DNA of 9,911 bases from CAVZVW01 sp963778845 (GTDB lineage: Bacteria > Actinomycetota > Actinomycetes > Actinomycetales > Kineosporiaceae): assembly GCA_963778845.1 (NCBI GenBank), contig CAVZVW010000011.1:1-9911 (forward strand), read 5' to 3'. A program made the translations under genes and the position numbers. The notes under the pieces are model-generated. The model did no database searches. It worked only from the letters and a program-made list of their open reading frames with translations, and had not been told where the DNA came from. Of this stretch, positions 1 through 5,844 are shown piece after piece; the stretch's first letter is position 1; every line of letters starts with the position of its first letter.

Positions 1-283
1 AGGCCTCCTGCGTGAAGTCGCCCCCCGGCTGGCGGACCGGCACGCGGTCCAGCGCGTCGACGTCGCCGGCGAAGTAGGCCCGGACGGCGTCGGTGACCGC
101 GCCCATGTCATCGGTCCGGACCACGCCGCGGGCCTGTTGCGCCGGATCGAGCCGGCCCAGCTGGTCCTCGACGGTGGTGAAGCCCGAGGCCACGACGGTG
201 CCCGCGTCGGTCACGATCGCCAGGGGGCCGACAGGGGTGGCGACCTCGGTCGCCGCCAGAGGTCCTGCGGTCGTGCTGCTCAT
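1..283 (-). CDS. ogt: O6-methylguanine-DNA methyltransferase, N-terminal part (cut by window edge)
   Basis: Reading from the ATG at 281-283, 94 codons are open to the window edge. The protein begins MSSTTAGPLAATEVATPVG and then reads PLAIVTDAGTVVASGF, the usual opening of the Ogt/MGMT N-terminal domain. It continues with the acidic helix region VRAYFAGDVDALDRVPV and reaches GGDFTQEA, the point where these proteins enter the DNA-binding domain. The catalytic PCHR motif would lie beyond the edge and cannot be checked. The family transfers the alkyl group from O6-alkylguanine to its own cysteine, a one-turnover repair. The start codon overlaps the TGA of the upstream Ada-AlkA gene (ATGA, 280-283), so the two are probably translationally coupled. 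The same gene order, ada/alkA fusion then ogt, is known in Mycobacterium tuberculosis (Rv1317c-Rv1316c). The identification rests on the N-terminal domain and this context. Confidence 0.82.
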   Translation of the reverse strand, partial: MSSTTAGPLAATEVATPVGPLAIVTDAGTVVASGFTTVEDQLGRLDPAQQARGVVRTDDMGAVTDAVRAYFAGDVDALDRVPVRQPGGDFTQEA

Positions 284-1761
284 GCCGACTCCTCCATCGG
301 TGGGGTCTTCGCTGTCTGTGCACTGTCGTTCCACAGGTGCAGGGCGCCGTAGGCACGCCAGGGCCGCCACCGCTCCGGGTCGCCGCCGCGCTCGGCCACC
401 CGTCGCCGCAGCACGAGGTCCGTGGCCGGCCAGGCGTCCGGGTCGGCCAGGGCCCGCATCGCGATGTACTCCGCGGTCCACTCCCCGACGCCGGGAAGAG
501 CCGTCAGGCGGCTCCTCGCCTCGTCGCGGTCGCCACCGGGATCCAGCGTGAGACGACCGTGCGCGACCTCGAACGCGAGCGCCCTGAGCGCGCGGACCCG
601 GGCGCCGGTCAGGCCGAGCGTCGGCCCGTCGAGGTCGGCCTCGGCCATCGTCTGCGCGGTCGGGAAGGCGGCGGTCAGCGCACCGTCGGCCTCGTCCAGC
701 GGCTGGCCGAACGCCACGACCAGCCGGCCGGCGAGGGTGCGTGCGCCCGCGACCGAGACCTGCTGGCCGACGATGGCACGCACGGCCAGCTCGAAGCCGT
801 CCACCGCCCCGGGTACTCGAAGTCCCGGCCGCGCCAGCACCAGGGGCGCCATGGCCGGGTCGGCCGACAGCACGGCGTCGACCGAGGTCGGGTCGGCGTC
901 CAGGTCGAGCAGCCGCCGCAACGACGCCACCAGCGTCCCCAGGTCGGACAGGTCGGGCAGACGCAGCCGAGCCGTGATGTGACCGGGTCCCGGCTGCATC
1001 GAGACGACCGCCGCACCGTGTCGGGTGCCCACCACCCGCCGCAGCCCCGCGCCGTCGACCTGCTCCACCCCGGCCACCGCCCGGGTGCCCAGGAACCCGA
1101 AGACCTCCCGGGCACCGTAAGGCTCGCGATGGACCAGGCGGAGCACCAGCCCGCCGGTGCCGCCGTCGCCCGAAACGGCTCCGACCGGGGCGCGCCGCAG
1201 CTCAGACGGAGGGCAGCCGAACTCCGTCCGCATCACGTCGTTGAACTGCCGGACGCTGGCGAAACCGGCCGCGAACGCGATGTCGGTCATCGACAGGCCG
1301 GTCTGGTCGACCAGCAGCCGCGCAGTCTGCGCGCGGCGGGTCCTCGCCAGCGCCAGCGGCCCGACGCCGACCTCGGCCACGAGGATCCGGTGCAGATGCC
1401 GCTCGCTCACCGAGAGCCGGTCGGCCAGTCCGGCCACACCATGCTCGTCCACCTCGCCGGCTGCGATGAGCCGCAGCGCACGCGCGACCAGGTCGCCGCG
1501 GTGGTCCCAGGCCCGTGAGCCCGGCAACGCATCCGGCCGGCAACGGCGGCACGCGCGGAACCCCGCAGCCACCGCGGCCGCCGCGTTCGGGTAGAACCGG
1601 ACGTTCTGCCGCAGCGGGGTTCGGGACGGGCATGACGGGCGGCAGTAGATCCCGGTCGTGAGCACGGCCGTGAACACCCGGCCGTCGAAGCGCCCGTCCC
1701 GTGCCTGGACGGCGCGGTACCAGGTGTCCTCCTCGACGCTCCGGTCGGTCAGCTCGGCCAT
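280..1761 (-). CDS. alkA: Ada-type regulatory protein fused to AlkA DNA-3-methyladenine glycosylase
   Basis: This 493-residue protein has three parts. Residues 10-80 are an Ada zinc domain with Cys40, Cys44 (GIYCRPSC), Cys71 and Cys74 (CRRC). In E. coli Ada the first of these accepts methyl groups from phosphotriesters. Residues 90-190 are an AraC-type helix-turn-helix region (LADRLSVSERHLHRIL; DIAFAAGFASVRQFN). Residues 205-475 are an AlkA N-terminal domain plus an HhH-GPD glycosylase, with VGQQVSVAGAR (331-341), the hairpin LPGVGEWTA (422-430) and the catalytic Asp448 in ATDLVL. All key residues are present. The family excises 3-methyladenine and related bases, and the Ada part probably activates transcription once methylated. 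Length and layout match actinobacterial Ada-AlkA fusions. The ATG at 1759-1761 is preceded by AGGA (1770-1773) at 8 nt. Ogt follows with a 4-bp overlap, and the DUF6186-like gene ends 76 bp upstream. I see no clear promoter in that gap. Confidence 0.95.
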   Translation of the reverse strand: MAELTDRSVEEDTWYRAVQARDGRFDGRVFTAVLTTGIYCRPSCPSRTPLRQNVRFYPNAAAAVAAGFRACRRCRPDALPGSRAWDHRGDLVARALRLIAAGEVDEHGVAGLADRLSVSERHLHRILVAEVGVGPLALARTRRAQTARLLVDQTGLSMTDIAFAAGFASVRQFNDVMRTEFGCPPSELRRAPVGAVSGDGGTGGLVLRLVHREPYGAREVFGFLGTRAVAGVEQVDGAGLRRVVGTRHGAAVVSMQPGPGHITARLRLPDLSDLGTLVASLRRLLDLDADPTSVDAVLSADPAMAPLVLARPGLRVPGAVDGFELAVRAIVGQQVSVAGARTLAGRLVVAFGQPLDEADGALTAAFPTAQTMAEADLDGPTLGLTGARVRALRALAFEVAHGRLTLDPGGDRDEARSRLTALPGVGEWTAEYIAMRALADPDAWPATDLVLRRRVAERGGDPERWRPWRAYGALHLWNDSAQTAKTPPMEESA

Positions 1762-1837
1762 GCCGTCGATCCTGCCTGGTCCCCCCGACGGTCGCTAGCG
1801 GGAATCGGACCTGACGGCGGGACCTCCGACCAGCAGC

Positions 1838-2038
1838 TCAGCGGGCGAAGAAGTGCATGCCCAGCCAGGCCCACGACGCCAGCACGCCGATCCGCCCCGC
1901 CCGGGTTCGCATGATGCGTCGCAGCACGGTCCGGATCGAGACGACGCCGAACATGTGCCCGGCTGCGGCGACCTCGAGCGCGACCACGCAGGCAACGATC
2001 AGCGCGTACCCCGCGAGCGTCACGTCGTGCGGCTTCAT
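1838..2038 (-). CDS. Small two-helix membrane protein, DUF6186-like
   Basis: This 66-residue protein starts at the ATG at 2036-2038 (MKPHDVTLAGYALIVACVV). A first hydrophobic helix spans about residues 7-30. A basic loop follows (RTVLRRIMRTRAGRIG), and then a short C-terminal helix ends in WAWLGMHFFAR. This pattern matches my recollection of the DUF6186 family of small actinobacterial membrane proteins, which typically end in a WLGWH-F-R motif; that match is from memory. No function is known to me. Its start overlaps the stop of the upstream 220-residue membrane protein (ATGA, 2035-2038), so the two are almost certainly co-translated and may act together. Longer in-frame extensions upstream run into that neighbour and lose hydrophobic character, so the ATG at the overlap is preferred. 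Confidence 0.75.
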   Translation of the reverse strand: MKPHDVTLAGYALIVACVVALEVAAAGHMFGVVSIRTVLRRIMRTRAGRIGVLASWAWLGMHFFAR

Positions 2039-2697
2039 CGGTCCGGCCCGTCGACGGGATCGCGACCGGGCGCCGCGGCGAGCAGGAACCAGCCGAGCGC
2101 CAGCCAGAGCAAGAGCGTGACCGAACGACCGAGGTGGCCGGCTAGCACCGTGTCCATGAGGAGGCTCACCGTCGGGTGGTCGGCCGAGCCCTGCTGCAGG
2201 GTCGGCTGCAGGAGCAGCGCCGCGAGCTCCCAGCACCCGGCGGCCACCAGCACGAACGACCAGGCCACGACCGCTGTGCGGCCGATCGGTGCCGGGACCC
2301 GGCTGGGTCGCAGCGGGCCACGCCACCCGAGCGCGAGCACAACCACCGCCGGCAGCAGCACAGCCAGGGTCGCTGGCCACGTGTACCGCTCGAACCCGCC
2401 GACGAAGACGCTGAACGCCACGGCAGCAAGCACGATCATCACCATCGCGCGGCGGCTCGGCTGGTCAGCCCGCAGCAACGGCAGGTCCGGCCGGGTCGGC
2501 CGGCCGCTGACGCGGCACCACGTATCCCACCACACGGCCGCGGCGGCACCGATCAGCACGAACGCGTGCAGCCAGTTGTCCGAGATGCCGTCGAAGAAGC
2601 CGGCCAGGACCAGCACCCACACGAGCGGGTCCGACCACGCGGCGAGCAACCCCCGGCGCGCCGCGCGAGACGCCCGAACCTGGGGCGTGGCCTCCAT
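2035..2697 (-). CDS. Conserved hypothetical integral membrane protein (about six TM helices)
   Basis: This 220-residue protein has hydrophobic segments at about residues 23-35, 41-57, 84-102, 108-124, 141-163 and 188-208, with short charged loops. It has no recognisable catalytic motif. Notable stretches are DGISDNWLHAFV between the first two helices, CWELAALLLQP at the end of helix five, and DHPTVSLLMD before the last helix. The start is the ATG at 2695-2697, because GGAGGG (2704-2709) sits 6 nt upstream; a longer reading frame to 2754 would overlap the DAHP synthase. It begins 19 bp after that gene's stop and overlaps the DUF6186-like gene by 4 bp. I recall similar membrane proteins next to DUF6186 genes in other actinobacteria, but no function. 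The gene is real; its role is unknown. Confidence 0.8.
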   Translation of the reverse strand: MEATPQVRASRAARRGLLAAWSDPLVWVLVLAGFFDGISDNWLHAFVLIGAAAAVWWDTWCRVSGRPTRPDLPLLRADQPSRRAMVMIVLAAVAFSVFVGGFERYTWPATLAVLLPAVVVLALGWRGPLRPSRVPAPIGRTAVVAWSFVLVAAGCWELAALLLQPTLQQGSADHPTVSLLMDTVLAGHLGRSVTLLLWLALGWFLLAAAPGRDPVDGPDR

Positions 2698-2703
2698 CCT
2701 CGG

Positions 2704-2709
2704 CCCTCC
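2704..2709 (-). promoter_or_regulatory. Ribosome binding site that fixes the start of the six-TM membrane protein
   Basis: GGAGGG on the minus strand lies 6 nt before the ATG at 2695-2697. It decides for the 220-residue product over a 239-residue frame that would begin inside the upstream gene. It lies in the 19-bp gap after the DAHP synthase stop codon. Confidence 0.75.
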
Positions 2710-2716
2710 GGTTGTG

Positions 2717-4048
2717 TCAGCGGTCGGCGAGCATCCCCGCCACGAGGAACGCAAGCTCCAGTGCCTGCTCCCGGTTCAGCCGCGGGTCGCAGGCCGTCTC
2801 GTACCGCTCCCCCAGGCGGCTCTCCTCCATGCCGGCCGAGCCGCCGACGCACTCGGTCACGTCGTCTCCGGTCAGCTCCACGTGGATGCCACCCGGGAAC
2901 GTCCCCAGGGTCGCGTGCACGGCGAAGTACCCACGGACCTCGGCCACCACGTCCTCGAACGAGCGTGTCTTGTGCCCGGACGCCGCCTCTCGCGTGTTGC
3001 CGTGCATCGGGTCGCAGATCCAGAGCACCGGCGACCCGCTGGCGGTTACCTTCTCGATGATCGGGGGCAGCCGTTCCTCGACCAGCCCGGCACCCATGCG
3101 CGTGATCAGCGTGAGCCGCCCAGGCTCCTGGTCGGGGTCGAGCCGCCGCACCAGCTCGAGCACCTCCTCCGGGGCCGCAGACGGGCCGACCTTCAGCCCG
3201 ATCGGGTTGCGGACCCGGGCCGCGAAGTCCACGTGCGCTCCCAGCGGGTCCCTCGTCCGGTCGCCCACCCAGACGAAGTGGCCCGAGACGTCGTACGGCA
3301 GGCCCGTGCGCGAGTCGATCCGGGTCAGCGCCCGCTCGTAGTCCAGCACCAGCGCCTCGTGGCCGGAGTACAGGTCGACCCGATGGAACTCCTCCGGGTC
3401 GGCCCCGCACGCGTGCATGAACGCCAGCGCCCGGTCGATCTCGCCCGCCAGCCGTTCGTACCGCTGCCCGGCCGGACTGTCACGGACGAAGTCCTGGTTC
3501 CACGCGTGCACCTGACGCAGGTCCGCGTACCCGCCCTGGGTGAACGCGCGCACCAGGTTCAGCGTCGCCGCCGACCGGTGGTAGACCTCCACCATCCGCG
3601 CCGGGTCGTGCCGACGCGCGGATGCGGTGAAGTCCAGCGAGTTGACCATGTCGCCCCTGTAGGCGGGCAGCTCGACACCGTCGCGTGTCTCCATCGGGGC
3701 CGACCGCGGCTTGGCGTACTGGCCGGCGATCCGGCCGACCTTCACCACCGGCATCGACGCGCCGTACGTGAGCACGATGGCCATCTGCAGCACCGTCTTG
3801 AGCTTGGCCCGGATCGCGTCGGCACCGACCGCGTCGAACGTCTCGGCGCAGTCCCCGCCCTGCAGGACGAACGCCTTCCCCCGCGCCGCCTGCGCCAGCT
3901 GATCGCGCAGGTGGTCGCACTCGCCCGCGAAGACCAGCGGCGGCAGGGTGCGCAGGTGCGCGACGGCAGCCTCGACCGTCGACGGGTCAGGCCAGTCCGG
4001 CTGCTGGGCAGCAGGCAGGTCAGGCCACGACAGCGCGTCCGGGCTCAC
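2717..4048 (-). CDS. aroG: Class II 3-deoxy-7-phosphoheptulonate (DAHP) synthase
   Basis: This 443-residue enzyme condenses phosphoenolpyruvate and erythrose 4-phosphate to DAHP, the first step of the shikimate pathway, in the cytosol. Family landmarks are FVLQGGDCAETF (60-71), KVGRIAGQYAKPR (103-115), NPIGLKVGPS (281-290), WICDPMHGNT (343-352), GGIHVELTGDDVTEC (386-400) and CDPRLN (420-425). The metal ligands Cys67, His349, Glu391 and Asp421 all sit exactly 20 residues before Cys87, His369, Glu411 and Asp441 of the M. tuberculosis enzyme, so the active site is intact. The protein is slightly shorter at the N-terminus than the 462-residue mycobacterial protein, where some allosteric contacts lie. 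The start is GTG (4046-4048); there is no Shine-Dalgarno sequence, but a -10-like element lies 7 nt upstream, suggesting a leaderless mRNA. Two membrane-protein genes follow closely. No chorismate mutase domain is present. Confidence 0.97.
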   Translation of the reverse strand: MSPDALSWPDLPAAQQPDWPDPSTVEAAVAHLRTLPPLVFAGECDHLRDQLAQAARGKAFVLQGGDCAETFDAVGADAIRAKLKTVLQMAIVLTYGASMPVVKVGRIAGQYAKPRSAPMETRDGVELPAYRGDMVNSLDFTASARRHDPARMVEVYHRSAATLNLVRAFTQGGYADLRQVHAWNQDFVRDSPAGQRYERLAGEIDRALAFMHACGADPEEFHRVDLYSGHEALVLDYERALTRIDSRTGLPYDVSGHFVWVGDRTRDPLGAHVDFAARVRNPIGLKVGPSAAPEEVLELVRRLDPDQEPGRLTLITRMGAGLVEERLPPIIEKVTASGSPVLWICDPMHGNTREAASGHKTRSFEDVVAEVRGYFAVHATLGTFPGGIHVELTGDDVTECVGGSAGMEESRLGERYETACDPRLNREQALELAFLVAGMLADR

Positions 4049-4055
4049 GGCATGC

Positions 4056-4061
4056 AGGATA
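4056..4061 (-). promoter_or_regulatory. Candidate -10 element of a leaderless promoter for the DAHP synthase
   Basis: TATCCT on the minus strand fits the actinobacterial TANNNT -10 consensus and ends 7 nt before the GTG start. Transcription would therefore begin at or next to the first base of the start codon. No recognisable -35 lies 17-18 nt upstream, and no Shine-Dalgarno sequence precedes the GTG, which fits a leaderless transcript. Confidence 0.55.
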
Positions 4062-4107
4062 CGGCGCGCCGGTCCCTGCTCCGGGGCACCGCTCGCCCAT
4101 CGGCCGA

Positions 4108-4338
4108 TCAGTCGCGCGGTGGTGGCCCGGTCGAGTAGGCGTGCCCGGAACGCAGGGTCCAGGTGAGCTCGCCGGGTCGGGGTTGTTCGACGCGCACCCC
4201 GGGGTGCTGCTTGAGCCGGTGATGCCGACGACCCAGCGGTGCAAGGTTCGAGGGGTGGGTCTCACCCATCGGCCACGGGATCGTGTGGTCCAGGTTGCAG
4301 CGAGCGGCCGGCAGTCGCCGGGGCTTAGGTCCCTTGCA
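4108..4338 (-). pseudogene. Remnant of HNH endonuclease (DUF222/13E12-type C-terminal end)
   Basis: About 76 codons before the TGA at 4108-4110 encode a recognisable HNH tail: RCNLDHTIPWP, then ETHPSNLAPLGRRHHRLKQHPG, then EQPRPGELTWTLRSGHAYST. In intact members a DUF222 region of several hundred residues comes first, followed by a CxxPGC motif and then this tail with NLAPLCRRHHRLK. Here the Cys before RRHHRLK is Gly. The preceding zinc motif is scrambled: PGDC reads in a different frame from the downstream RLPAARC, pointing to an indel near 4305-4320. Nothing family-like precedes it before the divergent gene starts at 4418. These genes are dispersed and multicopy in actinobacteria. An open frame back to an ATG at 4419 exists but has no family resemblance there. 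I call it a decayed 3' fragment. Confidence 0.72.
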
Positions 4339-4407
4339 TGAGCGCCCCCATCGGGCCAGATTCCAGCCGTGAGGCGCGGCGGGCGGAGTGACGCGAAGGG
4401 CGAGGAC

Positions 4408-4411
4408 GAGG
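4408..4411 (+). promoter_or_regulatory. Ribosome binding site fixing the start of the glutamine amidotransferase
   Basis: GAGG lies 6 nt before the ATG at 4418-4420. It supports that start over a GTG at 4388 in the same frame. The chemistry agrees, because the catalytic cysteine must be residue 2 so that it becomes the N-terminus after methionine removal. Confidence 0.7.
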
Positions 4412-4417
4412 TGTGAC

Positions 4418-5263
4418 ATGTGCCGCTGGCTGGCTTACCGCGGGGCCCCTGTCCGCACGAGCGAACTGATCCTGCACCCGACCCACTCGATCGTCGCACA
4501 GTCGCTCGACTCGCCCCTCGGCGCCGAGACGGTGAACGGCGACGGTTTCGGCTTCGGCTGGTACCCGGAGGGCACGGACGAGCACCGCCCCGGTGTCTTC
4601 CACAGCATCGAGCCGGCGTGGCACGACCGGAACCTGCGCGAGCTCACCCAGGTCATCAGGTCACCGCTGTTCTTCTGCCATGTCCGGGCGGCGGCCGGCC
4701 CGCCGATCCAACAGACGAACTGCCATCCGTTCCGCTACGAGAACTGGCTGTTCATGCACAACGGGACCATCTCGGAGTTCGCGCGCAGCAAGCGCGAGCT
4801 CGTGCTGGCGGTCGACCCGGAGCTCTTCCCGCACATCCAGGGGACGACCGACTCCGAGGTGCTGTTCCACCTCGCTCTCACCTTCGGGCTGCGCGACGAC
4901 CCGGTCGGCGCCATGCAGCGAGCCGTCGCCGCGGTGGAGGCGGCCGGGCATGCCAACGGCGTCGCGTTCCCCTGGCAAGGCACCGTCGCGGTGTCCGACG
5001 GGGAGAAGATCTGGGCGTTCCGATACTCGACCCAGGGGCGCTCGAGATCCCTCTTCCACTCGGTCGACATCGCCACGCTCCAGCAGATGTACCCCGACCT
5101 CGAGCGACTGCGGGTGTTCAGCGATGACGCCCACCTGGTCGTGTCCGAGCCGACCACTGAGCTGCCGGGGGCGTTCGTCGAGGTGCCCGAGTCCACCGTC
5201 GCGATCCTCGATGCCGCGGGCTACCACCACCGCGAGTTCAGCCCGGCGTCCGCTGTCGTGTGA
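4418..5263 (+). CDS. Class II glutamine amidotransferase (YafJ/EgtC-like)
   Basis: This 281-residue protein begins MCRWLAYRGAP. Cys2 is the N-terminal nucleophile of the Ntn glutaminase fold once Met1 is removed, which is why the ATG at 4418 is chosen over an upstream in-frame GTG. Other expected elements are NGDGFGFGWY (40-49), CHVRAA (87-92; the Arg normally holds the glutamine carboxylate), HNGTI (114-118; oxyanion hole) and GTTDSE (142-147). The single glutaminase domain fills the protein, with no fused synthetase, as in YafJ and in EgtC of ergothioneine synthesis. EgtC normally sits with egtA, egtB and egtD, and none of these is nearby, so the acceptor of the amidotransferase or amidohydrolase activity is unknown. 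It is divergent from the DAHP synthase and has no close downstream partner on its strand, so it is probably transcribed alone. Confidence 0.93.
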   Translation: MCRWLAYRGAPVRTSELILHPTHSIVAQSLDSPLGAETVNGDGFGFGWYPEGTDEHRPGVFHSIEPAWHDRNLRELTQVIRSPLFFCHVRAAAGPPIQQTNCHPFRYENWLFMHNGTISEFARSKRELVLAVDPELFPHIQGTTDSEVLFHLALTFGLRDDPVGAMQRAVAAVEAAGHANGVAFPWQGTVAVSDGEKIWAFRYSTQGRSRSLFHSVDIATLQQMYPDLERLRVFSDDAHLVVSEPTTELPGAFVEVPESTVAILDAAGYHHREFSPASAVV

Positions 5264-5307
5264 CGCCGAGGACCGCACGGATGGTCAGCCAGACGCTTGG
5301 GGTGGCC

Positions 5308-5472
5308 TCACAGGCGAACCAACCACCCTCCGCTGATGGACGAGCTGGGGGCACGAAGGCCACGGCCACGGGCTGTTCCAGGAGGGCCGGCCTGTCTCAG
5401 GTGCCGGAAGGCGGCTAGCACGCCCAACGCCAGCAGCACCCCGCCCGCGATCTGGATACCCCGATGACTCAT
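5308..5472 (-). CDS. Possible 54-residue single-helix membrane protein
   Basis: From the ATG at 5470-5472 a short frame reads MSHRGIQIAGGVLLALGVLA, then AFRHLRQAGPPG, and a basic, serine-rich tail ending WLVRL at a TGA (5308-5310). Residues 5-22 would make one transmembrane helix followed by positive charges, a plausible N-out or signal-anchor layout. A TAGATT -10-like element lies 34 nt upstream, and a weak purine-rich GGGCGGGA precedes the ATG. I recognise no family. In such GC-rich DNA a frame of this length can arise by chance, so the support is the hydrophobic segment plus the -10 element. It would be convergent with the glutamine amidotransferase and divergent from the 69-residue gene. 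Confidence 0.35.
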   Translation of the reverse strand: MSHRGIQIAGGVLLALGVLAAFRHLRQAGPPGTARGRGLRAPSSSISGGWLVRL

Positions 5473-5505
5473 CGTCCCGCCCTGGTCCGAGCTGCTCGTC
5501 GTCCG

Positions 5506-5511
5506 AATCTA
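5506..5511 (-). promoter_or_regulatory. Candidate -10 element for the 54-residue ORF
   Basis: TAGATT on the minus strand fits TANNNT in an otherwise GC-rich stretch and would give a 5' untranslated region of about 26 nt before the ATG at 5472. No good -35 is visible, so this is a pattern match only. Confidence 0.35.
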
Positions 5512-5583
5512 GCCTCGTGACGTCTCGCACGCGTCCGCAGGGCACTCGGGCTCGTGGGTCGGCGCCGGAGTCCGGAGATCGCC

Positions 5584-5589
5584 TACGCT
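5584..5589 (+). promoter_or_regulatory. Candidate -10 element of a leaderless promoter for the 69-residue gene
   Basis: TACGCT fits TANNNT and ends exactly 7 nt before the GTG at 5597, the same spacing as at the DAHP synthase. No Shine-Dalgarno sequence precedes the GTG. A perfect short palindrome, CCGGA-G-TCCGG (5565-5575), lies just upstream, in the -35/-10 spacer region, where a repressor could bind. Confidence 0.5.
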
Positions 5590-5596
5590 CGGTGCC

Positions 5597-5806
5597 GTGC
5601 CTGATGCATTCGAGCAGGAGCTCTTGACCGACATCGCGGAGGCCGAGGCTCTCGGCGAAGAGGGGCTCGCGGCCGAGTGGCGGCTGGAGCTGAACAGCTA
5701 TCGCGCGGCCAGGCAGCAGGCCATCGGTCAGGACCAGGCCTGGGACGGAAGCTCTTCCGTCGCCCGGCAGGAGGCGCTCGGAAAGCACCAGCCGGGCCAG
5801 CCCTGA
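5597..5806 (+). CDS. Small acidic, glutamine-rich protein of unknown function
   Basis: This 69-residue product starts at GTG (5597): MPDAFEQELLTDIAEAEALG, then EEGLAAEWRLELNSYRAARQ, then QAIGQDQAW and a polar tail ending HQPGQP. Residues 3-45 are rich in Glu, Ala, Leu and Gln with a helix-forming pattern. There is no cysteine, no membrane segment and no signal peptide, so it is probably a cytosolic helical protein. I do not recognise the family. Reality is supported by a TANNNT element 7 nt upstream, consistent with a leaderless start, by natural amino-acid composition, and by the convergent NTF2-like gene ending just 38 bp beyond its stop. An ATG three codons later in another frame does not give this product. 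Confidence 0.65.
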   Translation: MPDAFEQELLTDIAEAEALGEEGLAAEWRLELNSYRAARQQAIGQDQAWDGSSSVARQEALGKHQPGQP

Positions 5807-5844
5807 TCGACTCTCGCCGAGGTGCTGCCTCCTGCCCGGTGGCT

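Larger units (their letters stand above)
5264..5596. other. 333-bp intergenic region between the amidotransferase and the 69-residue gene
   Basis: No confident gene lies here. The stretch holds the uncertain 54-residue ORF (minus, 5308-5472), a TAGATT -10-like element facing left (5506-5511), a TACGCT -10-like element facing right (5584-5589), and between them the 11-bp palindrome CCGGA-G-TCCGG (5565-5575). I see no tRNA and no strong terminator. Confidence 0.6.

Noticed and set aside
1853..4138. Open frame of 761 codons on the plus strand
   Set aside because: It lies opposite the DAHP synthase and membrane genes, and its product is rich in Arg, Pro and His with no domain. This is the usual antisense shadow in very GC-rich DNA.
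4388..4417. In-frame GTG extending the amidotransferase by 10 residues
   Set aside because: Extension would bury Cys2, which must be N-terminal for catalysis; GAGG also fits the ATG at 4418.
4418..5263. Calling the amidotransferase EgtC of ergothioneine synthesis
   Set aside because: The catalytic features are shared by YafJ-type proteins, and no egtA, egtB or egtD gene is in the window.
5300..5328. GGGTGG ... CCACCC inverted repeat after the amidotransferase stop, as a terminator
   Set aside because: Six-base stem with a 17-nt loop and no T run. Too weak to call.
5819..5831. GAGG-TGCTG-CCTC between convergent gene ends, as a bidirectional terminator
   Set aside because: Only four base pairs and no T run on either side.
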